Shown: positions 27,560-36,550 of the stretch, piece after piece
Layout: the number at the start of each line of letters is the position of its first letter
Position numbering within the stretch: position 1 is the stretch's first letter
NCBI RefSeq assembly: GCF_001940455.1
Contig: NZ_MKQR01000017.1
Coordinates: 48,707-112,706, forward strand
Source: Actinokineospora bangkokensis
Lineage (GTDB): Bacteria; Actinomycetota; Actinomycetes; Mycobacteriales; Pseudonocardiaceae
Direction: 5' to 3'
DNA: 64,000 bases
Notes under the pieces: generated by a model
What the model saw: only the letters and a program-made list of their open reading frames with translations
What the model was told of the DNA's origin: nothing
The model's database searches: none
Translations under genes and position numbers: made by a program

Positions 27560-28351
27560 TCAGCGCGGTTGCAGGGAAGCGATGCGCCAGACGCCGTCGA
27601 CGCGCTGCGCGGTCACGGTCAGCTGGGCGCCGCCGTAGGTGGGCTGGCCACCGGCGCGGGTGGAGGTCTGGTTGAGGAACACCAGCAGGGTCGCCCGGTC
27701 ACCCTCCAGGACGGACACCCCCGCGGCGACGGCCTTGGAGGTCAGCACGAGCTGCTGGGCGGGTGCCTGCTCGCGCACCTGCCCGATCAGCGCGTCGTAC
27801 TGGGTGGCCGCGTCGCCGGTCAGGACCTCCTTCGCGGCCTGCGCGGTGGCGTCGGTGTTCTGGTAGTTGAAGCTGAAGATGCGCTCCAGGCCGTCCTTCA
27901 CCGTGCCGGTGAGGTCCACGGTCTCGCTCACGTCGACCAGGGCGGTGTTCGTGCCCGCGCGGTCGTCGATGGCGTTCGCGCGCAGCCACAGGGCCAGGCC
28001 GCCACCGGCCAGCAGGACGGCCACCACGAGCAGGATGACCGACAGCCGCGTCGAGAAGTCCCGGCGCGGCGCCCGCTCGTCCTCGTCGTCGGGCTCGTCG
28101 GCGGCGTCCCGCGCGGCGGGCTCGGGCAGCTCCAGCGGCTCGTCGGTCGACCAGACCGGCGCGGGGGCGGCGGCGTCGACCGGACCGGCGCCGCGGGTGT
28201 CGTCCAGCCCGGTGTCGTCGACCTGGCCGTCCTGCTCGACCGGGCGGTCGGCGGGGCGGCGGGAGGTGGTGCTGCGGCCCGCGACGCGGCGGGCGGTGGT
28301 GCGGGGTGCGCGACCGCGGACCGAGGCGTCGCGGCGGGGTGGCGTGCTCAT
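27560..28351 (-). CDS. Mce-associated membrane protein (second)
   Basis: A 263-residue protein of the Mce-associated (Mas) type: a long, charged, disordered cytoplasmic N-terminus (residues 1-100), one transmembrane helix (LSVILLVVAVLLAGGGLALWL, about 105-125) and an outer alpha/beta domain related to the SnoaL/NTF2-like fold (ETVDLTGTVKDGLERIFSFNYQNTDATAQAAKEVLTG...). Such proteins are the last genes of mycobacterial mce operons and stabilise or assist the Mce complex. The ATG at 28351 has AGGAGA upstream. It ends the operon, immediately before the G-rich repeat. Confidence 0.88.
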   Translation of the reverse strand: MSTPPRRDASVRGRAPRTTARRVAGRSTTSRRPADRPVEQDGQVDDTGLDDTRGAGPVDAAAPAPVWSTDEPLELPEPAARDAADEPDDEDERAPRRDFSTRLSVILLVVAVLLAGGGLALWLRANAIDDRAGTNTALVDVSETVDLTGTVKDGLERIFSFNYQNTDATAQAAKEVLTGDAATQYDALIGQVREQAPAQQLVLTSKAVAAGVSVLEGDRATLLVFLNQTSTRAGGQPTYGGAQLTVTAQRVDGVWRIASLQPR

Positions 28352-28379
28352 GGGGTCTCCTGTTGACCGGGCGCCGGGC

Positions 28380-29159
28380 TCAGATGTCGACCTGGCCGAT
28401 CGACGACAGCAACCAGCCCTGGTCGGTCCTGGCCAGCTCGGCCTGGATGCGGACGCGCTTGGTGACGCCCTCGGCGCCCTCGGGGGTGACGGTGGTGCGC
28501 ACGGCGGCGATGACCGTCGCGGTGCCGCGGCCCGCGTCGAGGTCGACCACGCCGAGGTCGTCGATCTCGGCCCTGGTGACCGTGCGGGCGGTGGTGAGCC
28601 GCTGCACCTGGGCCTGCTGCGCCGCGACCAGGTCCTCGCGCAGCTTGCCGGTCGAGATGGCCAGCCAGCCGGCGTAGACGTCGGAGGCGGTGCGGTAGTC
28701 CAGGGTGTTGAACTGGATGATCTCCGACCGCGCGGCGCGCAGGGCGTCGTCGCGGGTGTTGGCGGTGTCCGCGGCGGCCTCGTCGGTGCCGAGGAACCGC
28801 ACGCCCGCCCAGCCCGCGAAGGCGATCGCGAGCACCAGCAGCACCACGGCGGCCACCCGCAGCGGGCCACCGCGCCTGCCACCGGGCCGGGCGGTGGGCT
28901 CGTCCCCAGCGTCCTCGGCGTCCTCGTCCCCCGCGGTGCCTGCCGAACCGTCCCGATCGGACGGGGAGGAGTCTGCGGTGCCTGCGGGGTCTGTGAGGTC
29001 TTCGGGGTCAGCCGCCCGGGGGGCCCGTGCGCCGATCACCCCGTCGCCGGGGTCGTCGTCGGCCGCAACGCCCGAGGCGGGCGCCGCGTCGGCGCCCGCC
29101 CTGGTCGGGTCGTCCGCCGCGCCCTCGGCGCGGCGGTCGTCCTGGTCGTGCTCGCTCAT
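28380..29159 (-). CDS. Mce-associated membrane protein (first)
   Basis: A 259-residue protein of the same type as its downstream neighbour: an acidic, low-complexity N-terminus (about 1-95, rich in Asp, Ala and Gly), one transmembrane helix (VAAVVLLVLAIAFAGWAGV) and an outer domain (ARSEIIQFNTLDYRTASDVYAGWLAISTG...). The pair mirrors Rv0175-Rv0178 after mce1. The ATG at 29159 was chosen over GTG 29171 because AGGA is well placed. It lies 19 bp after mceF. Confidence 0.88.
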   Translation of the reverse strand: MSEHDQDDRRAEGAADDPTRAGADAAPASGVAADDDPGDGVIGARAPRAADPEDLTDPAGTADSSPSDRDGSAGTAGDEDAEDAGDEPTARPGGRRGGPLRVAAVVLLVLAIAFAGWAGVRFLGTDEAAADTANTRDDALRAARSEIIQFNTLDYRTASDVYAGWLAISTGKLREDLVAAQQAQVQRLTTARTVTRAEIDDLGVVDLDAGRGTATVIAAVRTTVTPEGAEGVTKRVRIQAELARTDQGWLLSSIGQVDI

Positions 29160-29178
29160 CCGGTCCTGCACCAGCTTC

Positions 29179-30405
29179 CTACGGGTTCAGCGCCAGCAGC
29201 TGGTCCAGCGACCTGCTCAGCTCGCCGGACCCGCCCGGAGCGGTGCCCTGCTGCTCCGGTGTCGCCACGGCCCCGAAGTCGGCGGGCCGCACCGCCGGGG
29301 GGACCCCGCCGTTGGGCGCGTTCTGCGACCCCCGCACGTTACCGCTGCCCGGCGCCAGGGCGCAGCGGGCGTTGGTGTTGAGCGGGGCGGGCGAGGTGTC
29401 CAGGCCGTTGCGGCGCTGGGTGCCCTCGTAGCCGACGGTGCAGGGCAGCGGGTCGAAGAACGTGGTCTGCAACCCGAAGCGGGCGCCCTGGTCGGTGAAC
29501 ACGTCGCTGGCCGCGGCGATGCCCTTGGGGGCCACCACCAGCAGCTGCTCGATGCCCGCCTGCCGGGTCACCAGCACGTTCGAGGTGGTCAGCAGGTTCG
29601 CCAGCACCACGCTCAGCGGCTTGCCGCTCTCGGCCAGCAGGCCGTTGATCTGCTCGGCGGCGCCCGGGGCGTTGGACAGGATCGAGCGGATGTCCCCGTC
29701 GGACTTGGCCAGCTGCTCGGCGATGAGCTTGGCGTTGACGCCGAAGTTCTGGATCGCCTGCGACACCTCGACCTGGGTGGCCAGCACGGTGCCCGAGTCG
29801 GTGATCAGCTGCAGGGTCTGCGGCAGGTTCTCGGTGGCCAGCTTGGTGAAGCTGTTCGCCGAGTCCAGCAGCACCTGCAGGCTGGGCCCGGTGCCCTGGG
29901 TGGCCAGGTAGAGCTCGTCGACGACCTTGCGCAGGTCGTCGTTGGGCACCGAGGCGACCAGCTTGTCCAGGTTGAGCACCAGCTTCTCGTTGGCCAGCGG
30001 CAGCGAGGTGGCGTCCTTGGAGATGACCGAGCCGTCGGCCAGGTAGGGCTCGCCGTCGCGGCGCGGGCGCAGGTCGAGGTACTGCTCACCGACCGCGGAG
30101 CGGTTGGCCACCACGGCGTCGACGTCGGCGGGCACCCTGGGCGCGTCGTCGTCGATCCGCAGGTCGACCTCGACCCCGTCGTTGACCAGGTGCAGCTCGG
30201 AGACCCGGCCGATGGCCACGCCGCGGTAGGTGACCTCGGCGTTGGAGAAGATGCCGCCGGAGTCGGCCAGCCGGACCTTCACCACGTACCCGCTGGCGCC
30301 GAACATCGAGTCCAGGCCCGCGTACTTCGCGCCGACGTAGCTGATGCCCAGCAGCGCGGCGATGACGAAGATCGTCAGTTGGATGCGTACCCGTCGGGTG
30401 ATCAT
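29179..30405 (-). CDS. mceF: MceF-type MlaD/Mce family protein
   Basis: A 408-residue Mce subunit: N-terminal membrane anchor (IQLTIFVIAALLGISYVGAKY), an MCE/MlaD beta-barrel domain (about 38-115, VKVRLADSGGIFSNAEVTYRGVAIGRV), a long helical region and a variable C-terminal tail with a Cys pair (PLPCTVGY, NARCALAP). Six such proteins assemble into a hexameric tube that carries lipids across the periplasm. Position as sixth mce gene defines it as MceF. The ATG overlaps the mceE stop by one base. Confidence 0.95.
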   Translation of the reverse strand: MITRRVRIQLTIFVIAALLGISYVGAKYAGLDSMFGASGYVVKVRLADSGGIFSNAEVTYRGVAIGRVSELHLVNDGVEVDLRIDDDAPRVPADVDAVVANRSAVGEQYLDLRPRRDGEPYLADGSVISKDATSLPLANEKLVLNLDKLVASVPNDDLRKVVDELYLATQGTGPSLQVLLDSANSFTKLATENLPQTLQLITDSGTVLATQVEVSQAIQNFGVNAKLIAEQLAKSDGDIRSILSNAPGAAEQINGLLAESGKPLSVVLANLLTTSNVLVTRQAGIEQLLVVAPKGIAAASDVFTDQGARFGLQTTFFDPLPCTVGYEGTQRRNGLDTSPAPLNTNARCALAPGSGNVRGSQNAPNGGVPPAVRPADFGAVATPEQQGTAPGGSGELSRSLDQLLALNP

Positions 30406-31463
30406 CAGCCGTTGCCCCCCTGGGCGCCGTCCGCGGGCGGCAGCGGCAGCTGGGCCGAGGACGGCTGGGCCTGCGCGCTCGTCGACGACCGGTAGTTGAG
30501 GTAGACGTTGAGGTAGTCACCCTTGATCGCGTTCATCGCCCCGTCCGGGAACGGGAACGTGAACAGCAGCTCCATCGCCTGCGGCAGGTTCTTGCCCGCC
30601 TCGTTCAGCTTGCGCAGGGTGGGTTCGAGGGCCTTGAGGTCGGCGACGAAGTTGTCCTTGCTCCGGGTCACCACGTCGACGGCCACGTCCGAGAGCCCGT
30701 CGAGGGACTTGAGCATGTCGACGAACTGCGCGCGCTGGTCGGAGAGCACCTGGATGCCCGGGCCGAGGCCGTCGAGCAGCTGGGCGATCTGGTCCTTGCG
30801 CTGGCCGAGGGAGGCGCTGAGCCGGTCCAGGGCGTCGAGCGCCCTGGTGATCTCCGCCTTGTGCTGGTCCAGGCCGCCCGCGAAGGTGTTGAGGTTGGTC
30901 AGCAGCGCCTTGATGTCGCCGGAGTTGCCGCCCAGCGCGGCGTTCATCTCCCGGGTGATCTGCTGGAGCTGCCCCACGCCGCCGCCGTTGAGCAGCAGCG
31001 ACAGCGCGCCGAAGACCTCCTCGATCTCCGGGTTGCGGTTGGTGCGCTCCAGCGGGATGGTCGCCCCGTCGGTCAGCGAGCCGCTGGCCACACCGCTGTC
31101 GGGGTCGGCCAGCTCGACGAACTTCTCACCGAGCACCGAGGACTGGCGCAGCCGCGCCAGCGCCGTGCCCGACAGCTTCACCGAGCGGTTGACCAGCATG
31201 CTGACCTGGGCGCTGCGGCCGTCGGGGGCCAGCTCGATGCCGTCGACCTTGCCGACGGTGACGTCGTTGACCTTCACCGCCGACTGCGGGACCAGGTCCA
31301 GCACGTCCTTGAAGTCGGCGGTGACGTGGAACGGGTTGTCGCCCAGGTCGGCGCCGCCGGGCAGGTCGACGTCGTAGAGGCCGGACCCGCAGCCCGCCAG
31401 CAGCACCATCCCCATCCCGGCGGCCACCGCCGCCCGGACGGCGCCGCGCAGCTCCGCGCGCAT
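30405..31463 (-). CDS. mceE: MceE-type lipoprotein
   Basis: A 352-residue Mce subunit with a lipobox LLAGC (Cys25), which is the mark of MceE (LprK-like) in mycobacterial operons. The MCE domain (DFKDVLDLVPQSAVKVNDVTVGKVDGIEL) follows, then helical repeats. It is expected to be lipid-anchored on the outer face of the membrane as part of the heterohexameric tube. It overlaps mceD and mceF by one base each. Confidence 0.95.
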   Translation of the reverse strand: MRAELRGAVRAAVAAGMGMVLLAGCGSGLYDVDLPGGADLGDNPFHVTADFKDVLDLVPQSAVKVNDVTVGKVDGIELAPDGRSAQVSMLVNRSVKLSGTALARLRQSSVLGEKFVELADPDSGVASGSLTDGATIPLERTNRNPEIEEVFGALSLLLNGGGVGQLQQITREMNAALGGNSGDIKALLTNLNTFAGGLDQHKAEITRALDALDRLSASLGQRKDQIAQLLDGLGPGIQVLSDQRAQFVDMLKSLDGLSDVAVDVVTRSKDNFVADLKALEPTLRKLNEAGKNLPQAMELLFTFPFPDGAMNAIKGDYLNVYLNYRSSTSAQAQPSSAQLPLPPADGAQGGNG

Positions 31464-32452
31464 CAGTTCCCTCCCGTGGGGAGCAGGAACTCGACGAGGT
31501 TGCCGCGCCCGTCGAGGGTCCTGGTGTTCGGGTCGTAGGCGTTGACCAGGTTCGTCAGCGCCAGCGGGGTGGCGTCGAGCGCCTCCGACAGCGACGCGCG
31601 CTGCTGGCTGAGCAGCGTGGTGGTGCCCGCGAGCTTGTCGACGTTGCTCTTGATCCGGCCGCGGTTGTCCTTGATGAAGCCCTGCACCGTGCCCAGCGCC
31701 GAGGCCAGCTCGCGCAGCGCCTCGTCGAAGTTGCCGCGCTCGTCGGCGAAGGTCTTCGACACCGTGTCCAGCAGCTGGTCGAGCTTGCGCACCTGGCTGT
31801 CGTTCTGGGCCAGCATGGTGGTGAACTTCTGCAGGCCGTCGACGGTGGCGAACAGGTCGTCCTGGGAGTTGCTCAGCGTGCGGGCCAGGTCGCCGAGGTC
31901 GCGCACGGTCTGGCCGAACTCCGCGCCGTTGCCCTCCAGGTAGGTCGACCCGGTCTTGAGCAGCTCGCTGAGCGCGCCGTCCTTGTTCGACCCCTCCGGG
32001 CCCAGGGCGGTGGTCAGCTCGTCGAGGCTGGAGAACAGCTGGTCGATCTCGATGGGGACCTGGGTGCGCTCGACCGGGATGGTGGTCCCGTCCGCGATGG
32101 ACTGGCCACCCTTGTCCACCGGGGTGAGCTGGACGTAGCGGTCGGAGACCAGGCTGGGGGTGACGATCAGGGCGTTGGCGCCCTGCGGGATCGGGGCGTC
32201 GGCGTCGATGGTCATGGTGACCTTGACGTTGGGCCCCTGCGGCTCGACGGTGTCCACCGAGCCGATCTTCACCCCGAGCGCGCGCACGTCGGAGTCGGCG
32301 TAGAGGCCGACCGCGGCGGTGAAGTACGCGGTCAGCGACTTGGTCTTGCCGACGTTGAGCAGCGCCCAGGTGCCCGCGGCGACCAGCAGGACCGCCGCCG
32401 CGCCGATGGCCAGGCCGCGGATCAGCCGGTACCGGTTCTTCGTGGTGGGCAT
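31463..32452 (-). CDS. mceD: MceD-type Mce family protein
   Basis: A 329-residue Mce subunit: N-terminal transmembrane helix (LIRGLAIGAAAVLLVAAGTWAL), MCE domain (AYFTAAVGLYADSDVRALGVKIGSVDTVEPQG), then a helical region. The short C-terminus lacks the Pro-rich tail of some mycobacterial MceD proteins. The ATG at 32452 shares one base with the mceC stop, so expression is tightly coupled. Confidence 0.94.
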   Translation of the reverse strand: MPTTKNRYRLIRGLAIGAAAVLLVAAGTWALLNVGKTKSLTAYFTAAVGLYADSDVRALGVKIGSVDTVEPQGPNVKVTMTIDADAPIPQGANALIVTPSLVSDRYVQLTPVDKGGQSIADGTTIPVERTQVPIEIDQLFSSLDELTTALGPEGSNKDGALSELLKTGSTYLEGNGAEFGQTVRDLGDLARTLSNSQDDLFATVDGLQKFTTMLAQNDSQVRKLDQLLDTVSKTFADERGNFDEALRELASALGTVQGFIKDNRGRIKSNVDKLAGTTTLLSQQRASLSEALDATPLALTNLVNAYDPNTRTLDGRGNLVEFLLPTGGN

Positions 32453-33444
32453 CAGCGTCCTCCGGTGGTGGGCGGCAGGCAGCCCGCGGAGCCGTCCGGG
32501 TTGGGCACCAGGCCGCAGATGTAGCCGTCGAGCCAGCGGCCGTTGCCGACCGCGTTGCCGATCAGCCGGTAGAACGGCCCGGCCAGCCGCAGCGCCTTGT
32601 CCAGGTTGTCCTGGTTGCGCTGGAGCACGTCGGTGACCCGGTCGAGCTGTTCGAGGGCCGGGCCGATCTGCGCCTGGTTCTCCGCGACCAGGCCCTGCAG
32701 CTGCCTGGCCAGGTCGCGGCTGCCGACGAGCAGGTCGTGGATGGCGCCGCGGCGCTTGTCCAGCTCGTCGAGCAGCGCGCCGCCGTCGTTGATCAGCGCG
32801 GTGAACTGGTCGGTGCGGTCGGCGATGGTCTTGGCCACCCCGCCGGAGCTCTCCAGCAGCTGCTTGAGGTCCTGGTCGCGGGTGGAGATCGTCTTCGACA
32901 GCGAGGAGAGCCCGTCGAGCGCGGCCCGGACGTTGTCGGGGGTGGAGGCGGAGAAGGTCTGCGCCAGGGTGCGGAAGCTCTCCGCGAGCCGGTCGGTGTC
33001 GATCTCGCCGGTGGTCTTGGCCAGGTCCGCGAAGGCGTCGTTGACGTCGTAGGCGGTGACCGTGCGCTCCAGCGGGATCGGGTTGTCCGGGTCCTGCTCG
33101 CCGGTGCCCAGCGGGTCGAGCGCGAGGTTCTTCTGGCCCAGCAGGGTCTTGATCTTGATGGCGGCGACCGTCTGGTCCCCGATCCACACCCCCCTGGCCC
33201 GGAAGGTGACCTTGACGTAGGTGTTCTCCAGCTCCACGTCGGTCACCTTGCCGACCTTGACCCCCGCGACCCGGACCTCGTCGTCGGGCTTGAGGCCCGC
33301 GGCCTCCTTGAAGTGCGCGGTGTAGACCGTGCCGCCGATGACCGGCAGCGACTCCCAGGAGAAGACGAACAGCCCGAGCACCGCGATGATCACGGCCCCG
33401 ACCAGGCCGACCTTGATGGTGTTGCGTTCCCGGAACGGTTTCAC
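32452..33444 (-). CDS. mceC: MceC-type Mce family protein
   Basis: A 330-residue Mce subunit with an anchor helix (VGLVGAVIIAVLGLFVFSW), the MCE domain (YTAHFKEAAGLKPDDEVRVAGVKVGKVTDVELE) and a long helical part; it ends in a Cys-containing tail (DGYICGLVPNPDGSAGCLPP). The GTG start at 33444 overlaps the mceB stop (GTGA), which decided the start over longer in-frame options. Confidence 0.95.
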   Translation of the reverse strand: MKPFRERNTIKVGLVGAVIIAVLGLFVFSWESLPVIGGTVYTAHFKEAAGLKPDDEVRVAGVKVGKVTDVELENTYVKVTFRARGVWIGDQTVAAIKIKTLLGQKNLALDPLGTGEQDPDNPIPLERTVTAYDVNDAFADLAKTTGEIDTDRLAESFRTLAQTFSASTPDNVRAALDGLSSLSKTISTRDQDLKQLLESSGGVAKTIADRTDQFTALINDGGALLDELDKRRGAIHDLLVGSRDLARQLQGLVAENQAQIGPALEQLDRVTDVLQRNQDNLDKALRLAGPFYRLIGNAVGNGRWLDGYICGLVPNPDGSAGCLPPTTGGR

Positions 33445-34454
33445 GCGCGGCACCTCGCAGCGGTGATCGGCAGGCCGACGCCGGACTGCCCCGGGGCGGG
33501 CTTGACGTCGGTGCTCGCCGAGCACAGGTAGAAGTTGAGCCACGAGCCGTACGAGGCCAACCGGCCGATCGCCTCGTACTTGCCGGGCAGGTTCTGCAGG
33601 AACTTCTCGAACTGGGGGGTGTTGTCGGCCAGCGTGCCCGACAGGGCCCCCAGGGCGTCGATGTCGCGGCGCAGCGGCTCGCGGCCCTCGGCCAGCAGCT
33701 GCGAGGTCGAGGTGGTCAGCGCGGCGATGCCGGAGAGCGCGTCGCCGATCGGCTTGGAGTCCTTGGCCAGCCCGGACACCAGCTGCTGGGTGGTGAGCAG
33801 CAGCGAGGAGAGCTGGTCGCCCTGGGAGTTCACCTGGCTCAGCACGGTGTTGAGGTTGGTGATGACCCGGCCGATCACGTCGTCCTTGTCGGCCAGCGTG
33901 CTGGTCAGCGAGGCGACGTGGGTGAGCAGGCTGTCCACCGTGCCGCCCTCGCCCTGCAGGACCTGCACGACCTCCAGCGACAGCTTGTTGACGTCGTCGG
34001 GCGAGAGCGCCTGGAACAGCGGCTTGAAGCCGTTGAACATGGCGGTCAGGTCCAGCGCGGGGCGGGTGCGGTCCAGCGGGATCTCCGCGTCCTCGGGCAG
34101 GGTGCCGGTGCCGGTGCCCTGGTCGAGGGAGATGTAGCGCTGACCGATGAGGTTGCGGAACTTCACCGTCGCGATCACCGTCGGCGACAGCGCCCAGCGC
34201 TTGTCCACGGTGAACTCGACCCGGCTGAACCGGCGGTCGACGACCTCGATGTCCTCGACCTGGCCCACCCGGACACCGGACATGCGCACGTCGTCGCCGA
34301 CGTTGAGCGAGGTGACGTCGGTGAACTTCGCCGAGTAGTCCAGGGTGTCGCCGTTGCCCTTGTTGGCGATGGTGATGCCCAGCACGAGGGTGGCCACCAC
34401 CGTCACCACGGTGAAGATGAGGCCCTTGACCAGGGGCCCGGTCACGGACTTCAC
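33441..34454 (-). CDS. mceB: MceB-type Mce family protein
   Basis: A 337-residue Mce subunit: anchor helix (LIFTVVTVVATLVLGITIA), MCE domain (YSAKFTDVTSLNVGDDVRMSGVRVGQVEDIEV) and a helical tube-forming part. A C-terminal Cys pair (NFYLCSAS and AARCRA) may form a disulfide. The GTG start at 34454 overlaps mceA by 4 nt. Confidence 0.95.
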   Translation of the reverse strand: MKSVTGPLVKGLIFTVVTVVATLVLGITIANKGNGDTLDYSAKFTDVTSLNVGDDVRMSGVRVGQVEDIEVVDRRFSRVEFTVDKRWALSPTVIATVKFRNLIGQRYISLDQGTGTGTLPEDAEIPLDRTRPALDLTAMFNGFKPLFQALSPDDVNKLSLEVVQVLQGEGGTVDSLLTHVASLTSTLADKDDVIGRVITNLNTVLSQVNSQGDQLSSLLLTTQQLVSGLAKDSKPIGDALSGIAALTTSTSQLLAEGREPLRRDIDALGALSGTLADNTPQFEKFLQNLPGKYEAIGRLASYGSWLNFYLCSASTDVKPAPGQSGVGLPITAARCRA

Positions 34455-35716
34455 GACAGGTTCACCTCAGCTCCGCGCAGGATCGGCCCGACCAGCACGC
34501 TGCTCCAGTCCGGCAGGTCGGCCGCGGTCAGGTCGTCGGTGGTCGGGGCGATCAGGTGGTTGATGAACTGGCTCTCCGCCACCGAGTTCACCTCGCCCAG
34601 GTCGGCCGAGCCGGTGCCGTCGGTGCCCGCCGTGGTCTGCCCCTGGTCGGTGGCCACCGCGGGGGTGGCACCGCCCGCGAGGCCGCCGGTGTAGCAGCGG
34701 GGGCCGCCGCCCGCGCCGAAGGTGGGCCGGTCGCGGCCGGGGACGTAGGCGCCCCTGGACTCCTTGACCACCAGGTTGACGTGCATGCCCGGCTCGTTGG
34801 TGCCCACGCCGAGGGCCTTCTCCACCCGCGGCTTGAGGTTCACCACGGCCTGGGCCAGGCACGGGTACTCCGGGGAGTACCTGGCCAGCAGCTCCAGGGT
34901 GGGCCTGCTGTTCTCGGACAGGTCGATGATGGTCTTGCGGTTGCCGCCGACGAAGTTGGCGAGGTTGTCCGACGCGGTGGTCAGGCTGCTGAACAGCGCG
35001 GCCACCTGGTCCTTCTGCTCGGCGATCGTCTTCGTCGTCGTGGTCAGGCCGTCGAGGGCGTCGATGATGTCCGGCGCGGCCTTCTCGTAGACCCCGAGGG
35101 TGTCGGCGAACTTGGTGATGTCGTTCTGGATCTCGGGCATCTTGGGGTTGAGCTGGTCGAGGTAGGAGTTCAGCAGCACCAGCGTCTCGCCCAGCGACTT
35201 GCCCCGGCCCTCCAGCGCCTGCGACAGCGCGCCCAGGGTGGAGTTGAGCTTCTGCGGCTGCACCGCCTGCAGCACCGGCAGCAGGTCGCGCAGCGCCTTC
35301 TCCAGCTCCACCGACTCCACCGAGGTGTCCTGCTTGATGGTGTCGCCCTCGCGCAGCGGGCGGTCGGCGTCCTCGGGCAGCTGGAGGGCGACGTACCGCT
35401 GGCCGAACAGGGTCTTGGGCAGCAGCCGCGCGGTGACGTTGCTGGGCAGCATCCGCAGCTTGTCGGGGTCCAGCGCCAGGGTCACCGACACGCCGTCGCC
35501 GTCGGTGTCCACCCCGCGCACGGTGCCCACGACCACGCCGCGCACCTTGACGTCGGCGTTCTCCTTGAGCTGGTTGCCGACCCGGTCGGCCTGCAGGGTG
35601 ACCCGGGTGGAGGAGACGAACTGCTTGTCGTAGATGGCGATCGCCAGCCACATCAGCAGGCCGATGATGACGATGAACACCAGGCCCATCGTCTGCTTGC
35701 GCAGTCTCGTGCTCAT
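34451..35716 (-). CDS. mceA: MceA-type Mce family protein
   Basis: A 421-residue Mce subunit, the first of six. It has an N-terminal membrane helix (MGLVFIVIIGLLMWLAIAIY), an MCE domain (VTLQADRVGNQLKENADVKVRGVVVGTVRGV) and a long helical region, then a tail with a Cys pair (EYPCLAQ, GPRCYTGG) and a Thr/Gly-rich stretch. In mycobacteria MceA proteins give substrate identity (fatty or mycolic acids for Mce1, cholesterol for Mce4); the class here cannot be fixed by eye. The ATG overlaps the yrbEB stop by 4 nt. Confidence 0.95.
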   Translation of the reverse strand: MSTRLRKQTMGLVFIVIIGLLMWLAIAIYDKQFVSSTRVTLQADRVGNQLKENADVKVRGVVVGTVRGVDTDGDGVSVTLALDPDKLRMLPSNVTARLLPKTLFGQRYVALQLPEDADRPLREGDTIKQDTSVESVELEKALRDLLPVLQAVQPQKLNSTLGALSQALEGRGKSLGETLVLLNSYLDQLNPKMPEIQNDITKFADTLGVYEKAAPDIIDALDGLTTTTKTIAEQKDQVAALFSSLTTASDNLANFVGGNRKTIIDLSENSRPTLELLARYSPEYPCLAQAVVNLKPRVEKALGVGTNEPGMHVNLVVKESRGAYVPGRDRPTFGAGGGPRCYTGGLAGGATPAVATDQGQTTAGTDGTGSADLGEVNSVAESQFINHLIAPTTDDLTAADLPDWSSVLVGPILRGAEVNLS

Positions 35717-36549
35717 CCGGCCACCCGCACCGTCGTGGTCGCTCCCCAGATCGCGAGGCTGGAGAAGAAGTCGAGGATGGAGACGATGACGATCGAGGTC
35801 CGCACCGAGCGGCCCACCGCGACGCCCACGCCCGCCGGGCCGCCGCTGGCGCGGTAGCCGTAGAAGCAGTGGGTGAGGATGATCGCCACGCTGAAGATCA
35901 TCACCTTGACGAACGACCAGACCACGTCCTCGGGCGGGAGGAACAGGGTGAAGTAGTGGTCGTAGGTGCCCGCAGACTGCCCGTAGGCCACCACCGTGAT
36001 GGTGCGCGCCGCGAGGTAGGAGGTGAGCAGGCCGATCGTGTAGAGCGGGATGATCGCCACGAACCCGGCGATGATCCGGGAGGTGACCAGGTAGGGCATC
36101 GAGCGCACCGCCATGACCTCCAGCGCGTCGATCTCCTCGGAGATGCGCATCGCGCCGAGCTGGGCGGTGAAGCCGGAGCCGACCGTCGACGACAGCGCCA
36201 GGCTGGCCGCCAGCGGGGCGATCTCGCGGGTGTTGAAGTACGCCGAGAGGAAGCCCGCGAAGGCCGACGTGCCGATCTGGTTGAGCGCGGCGAAGCCCTG
36301 CAGGCCGACGACGGTGCCGGTGAACACCGCCAGGCCGACCATCACCCCGATCGTGCCGCCGATGACCGCCAGCGCGCCGGAGCCGAAGCTCACCTCCGAC
36401 AGCAGCCGGATGATCTCGCGGGAGTAGCGGGTGACGGCGAACGGGATCCAGGCCAGCGCGCGCAGGTAGAAGCTGAGCTGGTCGCCCAGGGACTCCAGGG
36501 CGTTGAACGGGCGGGCGAAGGCGGCCCGACCTCGGCGGAGGGTTGCCAC
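35713..36549 (-). CDS. yrbEB: MlaE/YrbE-type ABC permease B
   Basis: A 278-residue polytopic permease of the MlaE family, the second of the pair that forms the transmembrane part of the Mce transporter with the Mkl ATPase. The conserved core EIAPLAASLALSSTVGSGFTAQLGAMRISEEIDALEVM contains the coupling-helix region that contacts the ATPase. The start is GTG 36549, one base after the yrbEA stop. Confidence 0.95.
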   Translation of the reverse strand: MATLRRGRAAFARPFNALESLGDQLSFYLRALAWIPFAVTRYSREIIRLLSEVSFGSGALAVIGGTIGVMVGLAVFTGTVVGLQGFAALNQIGTSAFAGFLSAYFNTREIAPLAASLALSSTVGSGFTAQLGAMRISEEIDALEVMAVRSMPYLVTSRIIAGFVAIIPLYTIGLLTSYLAARTITVVAYGQSAGTYDHYFTLFLPPEDVVWSFVKVMIFSVAIILTHCFYGYRASGGPAGVGVAVGRSVRTSIVIVSILDFFSSLAIWGATTTVRVAG

Positions 36550-36550
36550 C